NCBI GenBank assembly: GCA_013335405.1
Contig: JAAXVR010000004.1
Span: 1-64,000, forward strand
Direction of reading: 5' to 3'
DNA length: 64,000 nucleotides
DNA from: Chlorobiaceae bacterium
GTDB taxonomy: Bacteria; Bacteroidota; Chlorobiia; Chlorobiales; Chlorobiaceae
Of the stretch, positions 18,628 to 28,642 are shown piece after piece. A program made the translations under genes and the position numbers. A model generated the notes under the pieces. It made no database searches, was not told where the DNA came from, and worked only from the letters and a program-made list of their open reading frames with translations. The number at the start of each line of letters is the position of its first letter. Position 1 is the stretch's first letter.

Positions 18628-19167
18628 ATGTCAAGAATAGGAAAAATGCCCATCCCCCTGAGCAATCAGGCGAAGGTAGAGATAGAGGACAAGCTGATCA
18701 GGGTATCGGGTCCGAAAGGCACTCTCGAACAGGAGATTTCGGAACAGGTGACCGTGAAGGTCGACGAAGGTATCCTCTCCGTACAGAGGATTAACGATAC
18801 GAAAACCGCCAGGGCGCATCATGGTCTCTACCGGATGCTGATCAGCAATATGGTGGAAGGGGTCACCAAAGGTTTCACCAGGAAACTTGAAATCGCCGGT
18901 GTGGGTTATCGCGCTGAAATGAAAAGCGACCTTCTCGCATTGACGCTCGGCTATTCTCACATGATTTATTTCAAGGCTCCCGACGAGATAAAGATAGAGG
19001 TGCCCGACCAGGTGACCATACTGATCAGTGGTATCGACAAGGCCCTTGTCGGCCAGGTCGCAGCGAAAATCCGTTCTTTCAGGAAACCGGAACCGTACCG
19101 TGGCAAGGGTATCAAATATGAAGGCGAAGTTATCCGCCGCAAGGAAGGCAAGGCGGCAGGCAAGTAA
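18628..19167 (+). CDS. rplF: 50S ribosomal protein L6
   Basis: 179 residues. [10 protein letters not shown] at the start and the C-terminal [31 protein letters not shown] are diagnostic. L6 supports the factor-binding region near the sarcin-ricin loop. Confidence 0.97.
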   Translation: MSRIGKMPIPLSNQAKVEIEDKLIRVSGPKGTLEQEISEQVTVKVDEGILSVQRINDTKTARAHHGLYRMLISNMVEGVTKGFTRKLEIAGVGYRAEMKSDLLALTLGYSHMIYFKAPDEIKIEVPDQVTILISGIDKALVGQVAAKIRSFRKPEPYRGKGIKYEGEVIRRKEGKAAGK

Positions 19168-19223
19168 ATTGTGAACGAACGCTCAAGAAGTCAGGCATAA
19201 ACATTATACAACGGTTCAAGAGA

Positions 19224-19583
19224 ATGAGTCAAATCGATAAAGCCTCCAGAAGGCAGAAAATCAAGGACAGAAGCAGAAGCAGCGTCCAGGGGACAACGCA
19301 AAAGCCCAGGCTCTGCGTCTACAGGAGCCTCGCGCAGATTTACGCACAGCTGATCGATGACGAGAACGGGAAAACCATCATGGCTGCTTCGTCCATGACA
19401 AAAGACATCAAGGGTCAGAAAGGTTCCAAAACCGAGGTCTGCCGCATCGTCGGCAAGCAGCTTGCCGAACAGGCGCTCGCCGGCGGCATCACCCATGTCG
19501 TATTTGACAGGAACGGATTTCGGTATCACGGCAGGATCAAAGCCCTGGCCGAAGGTGCAAGAGAAGCTGGACTGATCTTTTAA
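19224..19583 (+). CDS. rplR: 50S ribosomal protein L18
   Basis: 119 residues, 5S rRNA binder. Blocks [23 protein letters not shown] (seen as PRLCVYRS) and [28 protein letters not shown] are typical. Standard position between rplF and rpsE. Confidence 0.97.
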   Translation: MSQIDKASRRQKIKDRSRSSVQGTTQKPRLCVYRSLAQIYAQLIDDENGKTIMAASSMTKDIKGQKGSKTEVCRIVGKQLAEQALAGGITHVVFDRNGFRYHGRIKALAEGAREAGLIF

Positions 19584-19610
19584 AAAATATTTTTCAAAGA
19601 GAGAAATTAC

Positions 19611-20129
19611 ATGGCGAAAACATCTGCTAAGAATATCAGGCCCGGAGAGTTAAATCTTAAGGAAAAGCTGGTTCACATCAACAGGACGGCAAAGGTTGTC
19701 AAGGGCGGCAAACGTTTCGGCTTCAATGCCATCGTCGTGGTCGGGGACAAGGAAGGCCATGTCGGTTACGGTCTCGGTAAGGCGAACGAAGTCCAGGACG
19801 CGATAGCGAAAGGTGTTGAGGACGGAAAGAAAAACGTCATCAAGGTTCCGATCGTCAAAGGGACCATTCCTCATATGATCATCGCGAAGTACGGCTCGGC
19901 AAAGGTCATGATGAAGCCGGCCACACCCGGTACCGGACTCATCGCAGGCGGTGCTGTCAGGGCTGTCCTTGAAATGGCCGGTATTCACGATATCCTGACC
20001 AAGTCGCTGGGTTCATCGAATCCTCACAACGTGGTCAAAGCCGCAATCAAGGGGCTGCAGAGCATCTCCGACGCCTACGATGTCGGCGAAAGGCGCACCA
20101 GGTCCCTGAAAGATGTTTTTGAAAGCTAA
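19611..20129 (+). CDS. rpsE: 30S ribosomal protein S5
   Basis: 172 residues with the double-stranded RNA-binding-like core [31 protein letters not shown] and [29 protein letters not shown]5 acts in decoding fidelity and mRNA unwinding. Confidence 0.97.
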   Translation: MAKTSAKNIRPGELNLKEKLVHINRTAKVVKGGKRFGFNAIVVVGDKEGHVGYGLGKANEVQDAIAKGVEDGKKNVIKVPIVKGTIPHMIIAKYGSAKVMMKPATPGTGLIAGGAVRAVLEMAGIHDILTKSLGSSNPHNVVKAAIKGLQSISDAYDVGERRTRSLKDVFES

Positions 20130-20146
20130 ACTGATAGAATGCGATC

Positions 20147-20332
20147 ATGATTGAGAAAAAATTGAAAATAACCCAGGTGCGCAGCGTCATCGGCGGGACA
20201 AAAAAGCAGAAAGACACCATCAAGGCTCTGGGGCTCGGCAGGCCGAACTACCAGGTCGAAAAGCAGGACAACGCATGCACGAGGGGACAGATAAGGGTCG
20301 TACAGCACCTTGTAAAGGTCGAAGAAGTATAG
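20147..20332 (+). CDS. rpmD: 50S ribosomal protein L30
   Basis: 61 residues; KLKITQVRSVIGGTKKQKDTIKALGLGR and the C-terminal IRVVQHLVKVEE are diagnostic. L30 is absent from several bacterial groups, so its presence here in standard position is informative. Confidence 0.96.
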   Translation: MIEKKLKITQVRSVIGGTKKQKDTIKALGLGRPNYQVEKQDNACTRGQIRVVQHLVKVEEV

Positions 20333-20364
20333 GTTTTTCTAATAGCAAGCAGGGAATTGAAACC

Positions 20365-20919
20365 ATGGATTTAAGTTCACTCCGCCCGGCGAAAGGCGCA
20401 GTCAAAAACAAGAAGCGTGTTGGTCGCGGTCAGGGTTCCGGAAATGGAACAACGGCAGGAAAAGGCAACAAGGGACAGCAGGCGAGAAGCGGATACAAAA
20501 GGCCTATCATGGAGGGAGGACAGATACCTGTCTACCGCAGGCTGCCGAAATTCGGTTTTACTCCTGTTCAGCGCAAGTCGTTTGCGACGGTCAATCTTTC
20601 ACAGATAGCACAGTGGATCGAGGATGGCGCAATTGAAAAGGAAGTCACTCTTCTGGATCTCAAGTCGCTCTGCCATGCAAGCAATGCCGATTATTTCAAG
20701 ATACTCGGAAACGGTGAGCTCACGACTGCGGTGAAAATCACCGCACATGCTTTCAGCAAGAGTGCCGAAGAGAAAATCAACGCAGCCGGTGGTCAGGTTG
20801 TAAAAGCGTTCCGTACGCTCGAAGAGGCATCGAAGGTCAGGGACCTCTCTCCGGAAGAAGCTGCTCTCAAGCCAAAGGCACAGCTCGTCAAGAGAGTAAA
20901 GAAATCACAAAAGCCCTGA
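20365..20919 (+). CDS. rplO: 50S ribosomal protein L15
   Basis: 184 residues from MDLSSLRPAKGA. The Gly/Lys-rich N terminus KKRVGRGQGSGNGTTAGKGNKGQQARSG is typical. It is longer than the 144-residue E. coli protein owing to a charged C-terminal extension ending VKKSQKP. The frame is open from 20275, but that overlaps rpmD. Confidence 0.95.
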   Translation: MDLSSLRPAKGAVKNKKRVGRGQGSGNGTTAGKGNKGQQARSGYKRPIMEGGQIPVYRRLPKFGFTPVQRKSFATVNLSQIAQWIEDGAIEKEVTLLDLKSLCHASNADYFKILGNGELTTAVKITAHAFSKSAEEKINAAGGQVVKAFRTLEEASKVRDLSPEEAALKPKAQLVKRVKKSQKP

Positions 20920-20937
20920 ATCCGTTGAAAGGACCCT

Positions 20938-22269
20938 ATGAAGCTTACTGACAGTATAAGGAACATCAATAAAATCCCTGAGCTCCGTCAGAGGATACTT
21001 TATACGCTTCTCCTGTTGTTCATCTACCGGCTTGGTTCGCATATCACCATTCCCGGTGTAGATGCCATAGCTGTTTCTACCGCCACACAGACACATGCCA
21101 ACGATCTTTTCGGCCTGTTCGACCTTTTCGTTGGCGGCGCATTTGCAAGAGCTTCAATTTTCTCGCTCGGCATCATGCCGTATATCTCTTCGTCGATCAT
21201 CATCCAGCTTCTCGGAGCCGTAACGCCATATTTCCAGAAACTTCAGAAAGAAGGCGAGGATGGTCGGCAGAAGATCAATCAGATGACAAGGTACGGTACG
21301 GTCCTCATCGCAGCCCTGCAATCCTGGGGAGTCAGCGTGAGCCTTGCAAGCCCGGCTTCTTTCGGAAAGGCGATCGTTCCCGATCCCGGAGTTCTTTTTA
21401 CCATTACCGCGGTCATCATGCTCACGGCATCCACCATGTTCGTCATGTGGCTCGGGGAGAACATCACGGAGAAGGGAATAGGTAACGGTATCTCCCTCAT
21501 CATCATGATCGGTATTCTTGCACGGTTCCCGCAGGCGCTCATGAACGAATTCCGTTCCGTATCGCTCGGCAGCAAGAACTGGATTATCGAGATTATCATC
21601 ATCGCCCTCATGGGGGCCATTGTTGCAGCGGTGGTCGTACTCACGGTGGGGACGCGACGCATTCCGGTACAGCACGCAAAGCGTGTCGTCGGACGCAAGG
21701 TATACGGCGGCAGTACGCAGTACATTCCGATGCGCATCAACACAGCGGGCGTCATGCCGATCATTTTCGCACAGTCGATCATGTTCCTTCCCGGGACGCT
21801 GCTTTCGTTCTTTCCCGACAACGAGGTCATGCAGGGAATAGCAGGACAGTTCGCCTACGATTCCTGGCTCTATGCGGTCATGTTCGGCACGATGATCGTA
21901 TTCTTCACCTATTTCTATACAGCCATCGCGTTCAACCCGAAGGAAGTAGCCGATACCATGCGCCGTCAGGGAGGCTTCATTCCCGGCGTTCGGCCCGGCA
22001 AAAGCACTTCCGATTATATCGACAACATTCTGACGCGAATAACCCTTCCGGGCGCCATATCGCTTGCGCTCATCGCCATCCTCCCGACCTTCCTTACGAA
22101 ATTCGGTAATGTGACACAGGCCTTCGCACAGTTTTTCGGCGGGACAAGTCTGCTTATCGTTGTCGGTGTCGGCCTCGATACACTCCAGCAGGTAGAGAGC
22201 CACCTCCTGATGCGCCATTACGACGGGTTCATGAAATCCGGCAAGACGCGCGGCCGTCAGGGCAGGTAA
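20938..22269 (+). CDS. secY: Protein translocase subunit SecY
   Basis: 443 residues with the ten-helix SecY pattern. It includes YRLGSHITIPGVD, the plug-region GGAFARASIFSLGIMPYISSSIIIQLL, the cytoplasmic loop RRIPVQHAKRVVGR and RPGKSTSDYI. It forms the membrane channel with SecE and SecG. It is transcribed with the spc genes and followed 10 bases later by map. Confidence 0.98.
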   Translation: MKLTDSIRNINKIPELRQRILYTLLLLFIYRLGSHITIPGVDAIAVSTATQTHANDLFGLFDLFVGGAFARASIFSLGIMPYISSSIIIQLLGAVTPYFQKLQKEGEDGRQKINQMTRYGTVLIAALQSWGVSVSLASPASFGKAIVPDPGVLFTITAVIMLTASTMFVMWLGENITEKGIGNGISLIIMIGILARFPQALMNEFRSVSLGSKNWIIEIIIIALMGAIVAAVVVLTVGTRRIPVQHAKRVVGRKVYGGSTQYIPMRINTAGVMPIIFAQSIMFLPGTLLSFFPDNEVMQGIAGQFAYDSWLYAVMFGTMIVFFTYFYTAIAFNPKEVADTMRRQGGFIPGVRPGKSTSDYIDNILTRITLPGAISLALIAILPTFLTKFGNVTQAFAQFFGGTSLLIVVGVGLDTLQQVESHLLMRHYDGFMKSGKTRGRQGR

Positions 22270-22279
22270 CACATCCGTC

Positions 22280-23077
22280 ATGATTACGATAAAGAGCGAG
22301 CGTGAGATTGAACTGATGAGAGAAGCCGGGTCCCTCGTGGCCCGGACGCTTGATCTTCTGGAGCTGGAAATCAGGCCGGGCATGTCGACAAAGGAGCTCG
22401 ACGTCATGGCCGAACAGTTCATCCGCGACCATCATGCAGTTCCAAGTTTTCTGAATTATGCCCCGAAGGGCGATCCGGATGTGACTCCCTATCCTGCGAC
22501 GCTTTGCGTTTCTATCAATGAAGAGGTCGTTCACGGTGTCCCTGCCGGCAAGAGAATCGTAAGGGAAGGCGATATCGTGTCTGTGGATTGCGGAGTATAT
22601 AAAGGCGGATATCACGGCGACGCTGCCAGGACCTTCATGCTCGGCACCGTAGACGAAAAGGTGCTGCAGCTCGTCGAGGTGACCGAGGAATGCCTCGAAA
22701 GGGGGATTGCAATGGCAATAGAAGGAAACCGGCTGCATGATATATCGGCGGCGATTGAAGAACATGCACGTTCGTTCGGTTTCAGTGTCATAGAGAACAT
22801 GGTCGGCCATGGTATCGGAAGCGAACTGCACGAAGACCCCGCTGTTCCAAACTACGGCAGGCGGCATACAGGAGTAAAGCTTCGCGAGGGCATGACGCTC
22901 GCCATCGAGCCGATGATCGCTCTCGGAAGGTCAAGGCGTGCCGTGAGCCGCAGGGGCGCCTGGGTAGCAGTTACGGAAGACGGAAAACCGTCAGCGCATT
23001 TTGAACATACTATCGTAGTGAGGCCCGGCAGGGCGGAAGTCCTTACAAGGTCATTGCTGCAGGGCTCCAGATCGTGA
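22280..23077 (+). CDS. map: Methionine aminopeptidase, type I
   Basis: Removes the initiator methionine. 265 residues with the five metal ligands in order: SVDCGVYKGGYHGDAAR (two Asp), GHGIGSELHE (His), LAIEPM (Glu) and HFEHT (Glu), plus the substrate His in VHGVPAG. It lies between secY and infA, a frequent arrangement; adk is absent here. Confidence 0.96.
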   Translation: MITIKSEREIELMREAGSLVARTLDLLELEIRPGMSTKELDVMAEQFIRDHHAVPSFLNYAPKGDPDVTPYPATLCVSINEEVVHGVPAGKRIVREGDIVSVDCGVYKGGYHGDAARTFMLGTVDEKVLQLVEVTEECLERGIAMAIEGNRLHDISAAIEEHARSFGFSVIENMVGHGIGSELHEDPAVPNYGRRHTGVKLREGMTLAIEPMIALGRSRRAVSRRGAWVAVTEDGKPSAHFEHTIVVRPGRAEVLTRSLLQGSRS

Positions 23078-23113
23078 GAGTACACTATACCATAGCACAA
23101 AGGAGAAGATAAG

Positions 23114-23332
23114 TTGGCCAAGGAAGAATCCATTGAAATTGAAGGCGTCATTCTCGAAGCCCTTCCAAACGCGCAGTTCAAGGTCAAGCTCGAGAACGGT
23201 CTCGAAGTGCTTGCCCATGTTTCCGGAAAGATCAGGATGCACTACATCAGAATTCTGCCCGGAGACAAAGTGAAAGTGCAGATATCACCATATGATATTT
23301 CGAAGGGAAGGATTACCTATCGCTATAAATAA
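23114..23332 (+). CDS. infA: Translation initiation factor IF-1
   Basis: 72 residues, single OB fold with [63 protein letters not shown]. The start codon is TTG at 23114. Canonical neighbour of map and rpmJ. Confidence 0.97.
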   Translation: MAKEESIEIEGVILEALPNAQFKVKLENGLEVLAHVSGKIRMHYIRILPGDKVKVQISPYDISKGRITYRYK

Positions 23333-23443
23333 CTTTTTGTAAATAAGTGTTTGCAGTATTGATTGTTCAATCATTATTTATTACATTAAAAGCCTTTTCA
23401 GATTTCGGGCTGGCCTGATTAATTATTGCACGAGGGATTTGTC

Positions 23444-23560
23444 ATGAAAATATATTCGTCTATTAAAAAGCGTTGTGAGCATTGCCGCATTGTCAAGCGT
23501 AAAGGCAAAAGATTTGTGATCTGTAAAGTGAATCCAAGCCATAAACAGCGCCAGGGTTGA
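23444..23560 (+). CDS. rpmJ: 50S ribosomal protein L36
   Basis: 38 residues, read directly from the bases. It begins [14 protein letters not shown] and carries a zinc site: CEHC, a later IC and a C-terminal H in NPSHKQRQG, the zinc-binding C+ form. Located between infA and rpsM, its usual place. Confidence 0.95.
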   Translation: MKIYSSIKKRCEHCRIVKRKGKRFVICKVNPSHKQRQG

Positions 23561-23595
23561 TCTTGAGTAAAAACAACAGAACTTATTAAGAGCTT

Positions 23596-23973
23596 ATGAG
23601 GATAGCTGGGGTAAATTTGCCGTTGAACAAACATGCAGTTATCGCATTGACGCATGTTTATGGTATTGGAAGATCATCAGCAGAAGATATTCTGCTCAAA
23701 GCAGGTATTGCGCCTGACAGGAAGATCTCTGAACTGAGCGACGAAGAAGCGCATTCCATCAGGGAAATTATCGCCGAAAACTACAAGGTGGAAGGCCAGG
23801 CCCGCGGTGAACAACAGCTTGCCATCAAGCGCCTGATGGATATCGGGTGCTACAGGGGGCTCCGCCACAGGCGATCCCTTCCGGTGCGCGGCCAGAGGAC
23901 CAGAACCAACGCCAGGACGAGGAAAGGCAAGAGGAAGACTGTTGCCGGCAAGAAGAAGGCCGCCAAGAAGTAA
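23596..23973 (+). CDS. rpsM: 30S ribosomal protein S13
   Basis: 125 residues. [25 protein letters not shown] and [27 protein letters not shown] are diagnostic. The basic C-terminal tail contacts P-site tRNA. Start of the alpha block. Confidence 0.97.
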   Translation: MRIAGVNLPLNKHAVIALTHVYGIGRSSAEDILLKAGIAPDRKISELSDEEAHSIREIIAENYKVEGQARGEQQLAIKRLMDIGCYRGLRHRRSLPVRGQRTRTNARTRKGKRKTVAGKKKAAKK

Positions 23974-24019
23974 TACGGAACAAGTGCAATAAATTTTTGA
24001 GACTAAAGGATCAACGTTC

Positions 24020-24403
24020 ATGGCTACAATAAGCAGGAAGAAAAAGAAAGTCAAGGTTACCGCCGAAGGCGCCGTGCATATCAAGGCATCGTTCAACAAT
24101 ATCATGGTGACCATTACCGATCTTCAGGGCAATACGGTTTCCTGGTCAAGCGCGGGCAAAAACGGCTTCAAAGGCTCGAAAAAAAATACTCCATACGCAT
24201 CTCAGGTAACATCTGAGGCGGCGGCCAAGGAAGCCTTCGATCTCGGTATGCGACACGTCAGCGTTTTCATCAAAGGTCCGGGCGCAGGCCGCGATGCTGC
24301 CATCAGGGCTCTTCAGGGTGCAGGTCTCGATGTCCGCTCCATCAGGGATATCACGCCTCTTCCGCATAACGGCTGCAGGCCTCCGAAACGCAGAAGGGTC
24401 TGA
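24020..24403 (+). CDS. rpsK: 30S ribosomal protein S11
   Basis: 127 residues. [31 protein letters not shown] and [19 protein letters not shown] are diagnostic. The NG in PHNG is the site of isoaspartate formation reported for S11 in E. coli. Confidence 0.97.
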   Translation: MATISRKKKKVKVTAEGAVHIKASFNNIMVTITDLQGNTVSWSSAGKNGFKGSKKNTPYASQVTSEAAAKEAFDLGMRHVSVFIKGPGAGRDAAIRALQGAGLDVRSIRDITPLPHNGCRPPKRRRV

Positions 24404-24439
24404 TTTTATTTATTATCGAAATTCAATGAAGCAAGTGAT

Positions 24440-25051
24440 ATGGCACGATTCAGAGGCTCTATAACAAAGGTTTCCCGCAGATTAGGCATTGCGCTTTCAC
24501 CGAAAGCCGAGAAGTACCTCGAAAGACGTCCTTTTCCTCCTGGCCAGCACGGCCAGTCGCGCAAGGGAAAGGTATCCGAGTATGCGCTCCAGCTGAGAGA
24601 GAAGCAGAAAATGAAGTATCTTTACGGCCTGATGGAAAAGCAGTTCAGGAACTGCTACAAGAAAGCGGTTTCCCAGAGAGGTGTAACCGGCGACAACCTC
24701 GTTAAAATTCTCGAAAGGCGTTTCGACAATGTCGTTTTCCGCGCAGGTTTCGCTCCTTCCAGGGCAGGGGCTCGTCAGCTTGTCACCCATGGTCATCTTC
24801 TCGTTAACGGCAAGAAGGTGAATATTCCTTCTTATCTCGTTTCCCCTGGAGAAACCATCGAGTTCCGCCAGAAAAGCAAGAAGATGGACGCAGTTACGGA
24901 TTCGCTCAACAAAGCGCCGGAATCACGCATACCGGCATGGATACAGGTGGACAAGGCAAACCAGAAAGCGGTGTTTCTCAGTGTGCCGGAAAGAGAAGAA
25001 GTGCAGGAGCAGTATAACGAGCAGTTGGTTGTAGAGTTGTATTCGAAGTGA
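24440..25051 (+). CDS. rpsD: 30S ribosomal protein S4
   Basis: 203 residues. [26 protein letters not shown], and an S4 domain [15 protein letters not shown] segment ([33 protein letters not shown]). No zinc-binding CxxC cluster at the N terminus. S4 nucleates 16S rRNA folding. Confidence 0.97.
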   Translation: MARFRGSITKVSRRLGIALSPKAEKYLERRPFPPGQHGQSRKGKVSEYALQLREKQKMKYLYGLMEKQFRNCYKKAVSQRGVTGDNLVKILERRFDNVVFRAGFAPSRAGARQLVTHGHLLVNGKKVNIPSYLVSPGETIEFRQKSKKMDAVTDSLNKAPESRIPAWIQVDKANQKAVFLSVPEREEVQEQYNEQLVVELYSK

Positions 25052-25101
25052 TCTTTTGATCTTGTCATTCTGATCTTAATGAAAACCAAGGCACAAATAC
25101 T

Positions 25102-26085
25102 ATGATATACCAGATGCAGATGCCTGCGAAAATAGATGTTGATGAAGCTACTCATACCGAGCGGTACGGGAGGTTCGTAGCGCAGCCCCTCGAGAGGGGC
25201 TATGGCGTAACCCTCGGAAATGTCATGAGGCGGGTGTTGCTCGCATCTCTTCCCGGGACAGCCATCACCGGAATCAAGATAGACAGCGTTTTCCACGAGT
25301 TTTCGACGGTAGACGGCGTCCGCGAGGATGTTCCCGAAATCGTCATGAACCTCAAAAGGGTACGGTTCAAGTCAAACTGCAAAAGGAACTGCAAGACATC
25401 GGTTACCATAACAGGCCCCGCACAATTCACGGCAGGCGATATCCAGGCACAGGAAGGCGAGTTCGAAGTGCTCAACAGGGATATGCATATCGCAACGGTC
25501 AACAGCGGTTCCACGTTTAAAATAGATATCTATGTGGGCAGGGGCCGCGGTTACGTACCAGCCGAAGACAACAGGCCGGAAGGCATGCCTATCGGCTACA
25601 TCGCGATCGATTCGATTTACACGCCGATCAGGAACGTCAAGTTCACGGTCGAGAATACCCGCGTCGGACAACGGACCGACTACGAAAAAATGATCCTTGA
25701 CGTCGAGACGGACGGATCGCTCACCCCTGATGATTCCATAAGTCTCGCAGGCAAGATCATCACCGAGCATGTTACCTTTTTCGCCAATTTCTCCCCGACG
25801 GAAGAGGAGTTTGTGGAAGAGGAATTCAAGCAGCAGGACGACGAATTCGAGAATATGCGCAAGCTGTTCCAGACAAAGATCGAAGACCTCGACCTGTCCG
25901 TTCGTTCGCACAACTGCCTGAGACTGGCCGAAATCGACACGATCGGCGATCTTGTCTCGCGCAGGGAAGATGAATTGCTGAACTACAAGAATTTCGGCAA
26001 GAAATCACTTACCGAGCTCAAGGAACAACTCGAGAAGTTCGACCTGAAGTTCGGCATGGATATCACAAAGTATCAGGTGAAATAA
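25102..26085 (+). CDS. rpoA: RNA polymerase alpha subunit
   Basis: 327 residues. The N-terminal assembly domain has [23 protein letters not shown], and the C-terminal domain has [46 protein letters not shown], which contacts UP elements and activators. It lies between rpsD and rplQ as usual. Confidence 0.98.
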   Translation: MIYQMQMPAKIDVDEATHTERYGRFVAQPLERGYGVTLGNVMRRVLLASLPGTAITGIKIDSVFHEFSTVDGVREDVPEIVMNLKRVRFKSNCKRNCKTSVTITGPAQFTAGDIQAQEGEFEVLNRDMHIATVNSGSTFKIDIYVGRGRGYVPAEDNRPEGMPIGYIAIDSIYTPIRNVKFTVENTRVGQRTDYEKMILDVETDGSLTPDDSISLAGKIITEHVTFFANFSPTEEEFVEEEFKQQDDEFENMRKLFQTKIEDLDLSVRSHNCLRLAEIDTIGDLVSRREDELLNYKNFGKKSLTELKEQLEKFDLKFGMDITKYQVK

Positions 26086-26130
26086 GCTATCAGTAAACTT
26101 TTTTCAGAATTTTGAGATCAGGACAAACTC

Positions 26131-26592
26131 ATGCGTAAAGTCAAGCCGGCAAGAAAACTCGGAAGAACCGCCGCCCACAGGAAGGCTACGCTGGACAATC
26201 TATCAACCCAGCTTATCCTGCATAAAAAAATACAGACCACAGAGGCCAAAGCGAAAGAGACCCGCAAAGTCGTTGAAAAAATCATCACCAAGGCCCGTAA
26301 AGGTACCGTGCATGCACAGCGTGAGATTTTCAAGGATATCCGGGACAAACAGGCGATCAAAATCCTTTTCGAGGAGATCATCGGCAAGGTCGGTTCGCGT
26401 AACGGAGGGTACACCCGTGTCATCAAGATGGTTCCCCGCTTCGGTGACGCTGCCAAGATGGCCATCATCGAACTGGTAGATTACGCTGAAGCACCAGGGG
26501 CGCCGAAGCAGCCGGCAAAGCAGGATCGTGCAAAACGCGTGAAGGGTTCCAGGAAGGCGACGGAAACCACCGCATCCGCACAGGCAGAATAA
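26131..26592 (+). CDS. rplQ: 50S ribosomal protein L17
   Basis: 153 residues. [43 protein letters not shown] and [25 protein letters not shown] are typical. A Lys/Ala-rich C-terminal tail of about 35 residues extends beyond the E. coli protein. Last gene of the superoperon, followed by a terminator. Confidence 0.97.
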   Translation: MRKVKPARKLGRTAAHRKATLDNLSTQLILHKKIQTTEAKAKETRKVVEKIITKARKGTVHAQREIFKDIRDKQAIKILFEEIIGKVGSRNGGYTRVIKMVPRFGDAAKMAIIELVDYAEAPGAPKQPAKQDRAKRVKGSRKATETTASAQAE

Positions 26593-26639
26593 CGGCATCA
26601 CAGTATGCGGTTTCCCTGCCGCATGGTTCAGTTCATTCA

Positions 26640-26687
26640 ATAGTCATCGCACCAAGGTTCATCCAAGGGCGATGACTATCTTTTTTT
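26640..26687 (+). terminator. Terminator of the ribosomal superoperon, overlapping rsmG
   Basis: ATAGTCATCGC (26640-26650) pairs with GCGATGACTAT (26669-26679) and is followed by CTTTTTTT. The right arm and T-run are also the last codons of the convergent rsmG (its stop codon is at 26661-26659). One sequence therefore serves as plus-strand terminator and minus-strand coding end. Confidence 0.85.
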
Positions 26688-27321
26688 CCTCGAAATAGGG
26701 ACTGAAGGAGCTTATGGGATACAGTTCGATGTTCTCAGGAAAACCGCAGTGTTCCTCCTGAAGGGCGAGGGCCCGGGATACTTCACTCCTGAGGTTTCCG
26801 CCTTTCAGGCAGATGAGACTGCCCCCCGGTTTGAGGAGCCTGCATGCATAACCGCAGAGTTCGTCGAGAGGAGCAACCTGGCGCGAAAGGACCGTATCAA
26901 AACTCATTCCTTTGAGCTCTTCCACCCTGGAATGCAGTGCAATGGTATTATGGAGGCCCAGTTCCGTTATCATTGCATTGCATGCCGCGATTTTTTTTCC
27001 GGTCGCATCAACCAGCAGGAATTGAGCGGCAGGAAAGAGTATGGAGAGCGGTATGCCCGGAAGGCCGCCACCTGTGCCAAGGTCAAGCACTTTCTCTGTG
27101 TCGCGGAATGGGTGATAGCGGCTGATGAGGAGTGAATGGAAAATGTGCTTGACAATAACCGGGGCATCTTCCTTGCGGCTGATGAGATTGACCTTCATGT
27201 TCCATTGTTCGAGAAGGCCGCAGTACCGCACGAGTTTATCGAGCATTTCCGGCTCGAGCGGGATCCCGTGTTGCAAGCAATGACTCTGAAGCAAGGCCTG
27301 ATCTTCTTCCTTTCTTCCCAT
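26659..27321 (-). CDS. rsmG: 16S rRNA (guanine527-N7) methyltransferase
   Basis: 220 residues from MGRKEEDQ. Motif I is [28 protein letters not shown] near residue 45 is the family N-terminal signature. The start at 27321 has AGGAGG 11 bases upstream; the longer frame to 27384 has none. It modifies G527, next to the decoding site. It is convergent with rplQ. Confidence 0.93.
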   Translation of the reverse strand: MGRKEEDQALLQSHCLQHGIPLEPEMLDKLVRYCGLLEQWNMKVNLISRKEDAPVIVKHIFHSLLISRYHPFRDTEKVLDLGTGGGLPGIPLSILFPAAQFLLVDATGKKIAACNAMITELGLHNTIALHSRVEELKGMSFDTVLSRQVAPLDELCGYACRLLKPGGSLICLKGGNLRSEVSRALALQEEHCGFPENIELYPISSFSPYFEEKKIVIALG

Positions 27322-27510
27322 AATGCGTTCTCCCTCCTGACGTTTATTTACCCCAAAAAAACAATTTTTTGCGATGAATGGCAAACCCGTGGATCAAGAA
27401 CAGGGACTGGAGGGAGGCTTTGGACGTATTAACGGGAAAATATTGTAACTTTCCGCTGAAGTGAAAAAAAAGCGGAAACGCGGGTAACATGCCTAATAAC
27501 GTGCACGACT

Positions 27511-28632
27511 ATGTTCAACTCAACAGATTCCCATGTTTATGCGGTCATCATGGCCGGTGGAACGGGAAAGCAGCTATGGCCTTTATCAAGGAAAAAAACA
27601 CCCAAACATTTTGCAGGGTTGTTCGAGGGTGAAAGCATGATTTCCGAAACGCTCCGGCGTATCCTGCCTGTCGTTCCGGAAGAGCGTATTTTCATCGTCA
27701 CAACCCCTGCCGGAAAAACACAACTCGAGCGCAGCCTGGATGGTTTTCCTCCGGGGAACGTCATCGTCGAGCCGGGAATCCGCAACACGGCGCCTTGTAT
27801 CGCCCTTGCGACAGCATTCATCAAAAAGCGAGATCCCGATGCTGTTACGATCGTATTGCCTTCTGACCATCTGGTCCACGATGAACGTGCGTTCGTGGAA
27901 ATCATAAGGGAAGGTGTTGCCATAGCGTCTGAAAAACGGGGTCTGGTCACGATCGGAGTCAAGCCTCACAGGCCTGAAACGGACTACGGGTACATCCAGA
28001 CCGAGGAGGAAATACCGCGTCCGGAGCCGTTTTCCCCGGAATTCGACTTCACTCTCTACAGGGTCAAGGCTTTCGCTGAAAAGCCCGATTACCTCACTGC
28101 GCTTCAATTTCTGGAAAGCAGGGATTTTTTCTGGAACAGCGGTGTTTTCATCTGGCATATCGACACGATACAGCGTGAGTTCGAGCGTTCACTACCTGAA
28201 TTGTACAAGGATATGCTTCTTATCTACGATACCATCGGAACCGCCGAAGAGCGTAAAGTCATCGAGGATGTCTATTCCTGGATCCATCCGATATCGATCG
28301 ATTACGGAATCATGGAAAAAGCCGAAAATGTTTTTGTCATCGAAGGTGATTTCGGATGGACCGACCTCGGCAACTGGGATGAAGTGATGAACGCCTTGCC
28401 TGAAAGAAAGAATGGGGCGGGAAATACCAGCGACGCAAGAGTGGTGCAGATAGAGTGCGAAAATATCTTTATACACAGGCCCGCCGGCAAAATGGTCTGC
28501 GCAATCGGCGTACGCGACCTCATTATCGTGGATACCGGCGATGCACTGCTTGTCTGTGCGAAAGGGGAGTCCCGAAGGGTCGCTGAAGCTGTCGATGCGA
28601 TAAGGCGGGAAAACCTCGAAGAGTTTCTTTAG
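27511..28632 (+). CDS. manC: Mannose-1-phosphate guanylyltransferase
   Basis: Makes GDP-mannose from GTP and mannose 1-phosphate. 373 residues; nucleotidyltransferase domain with AGGTGKQLWPLSRKKTPKHF (15-34), VEPGIRNTAPCIALA, LPSDHLV, FAEKPD, WNSGVFIW and GDFGWTDLGNWD. It is the short form without the C-terminal isomerase domain. Odd: the signature is normally GGxGxRLWP, but here the Arg is Gln21 and the preceding residue Lys20. Divergent from rsmG and convergent with cysS, with only 10 bases between stops. Confidence 0.85.
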   Translation: MFNSTDSHVYAVIMAGGTGKQLWPLSRKKTPKHFAGLFEGESMISETLRRILPVVPEERIFIVTTPAGKTQLERSLDGFPPGNVIVEPGIRNTAPCIALATAFIKKRDPDAVTIVLPSDHLVHDERAFVEIIREGVAIASEKRGLVTIGVKPHRPETDYGYIQTEEEIPRPEPFSPEFDFTLYRVKAFAEKPDYLTALQFLESRDFFWNSGVFIWHIDTIQREFERSLPELYKDMLLIYDTIGTAEERKVIEDVYSWIHPISIDYGIMEKAENVFVIEGDFGWTDLGNWDEVMNALPERKNGAGNTSDARVVQIECENIFIHRPAGKMVCAIGVRDLIIVDTGDALLVCAKGESRRVAEAVDAIRRENLEEFL

Positions 28633-28642
28633 AAACGATCGT

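Noticed and set aside
21154..22422. Long minus-strand open frame (422 codons)
   Set aside because: It is antisense to secY and map; its translation is charged and repetitive, typical of an antisense artefact.
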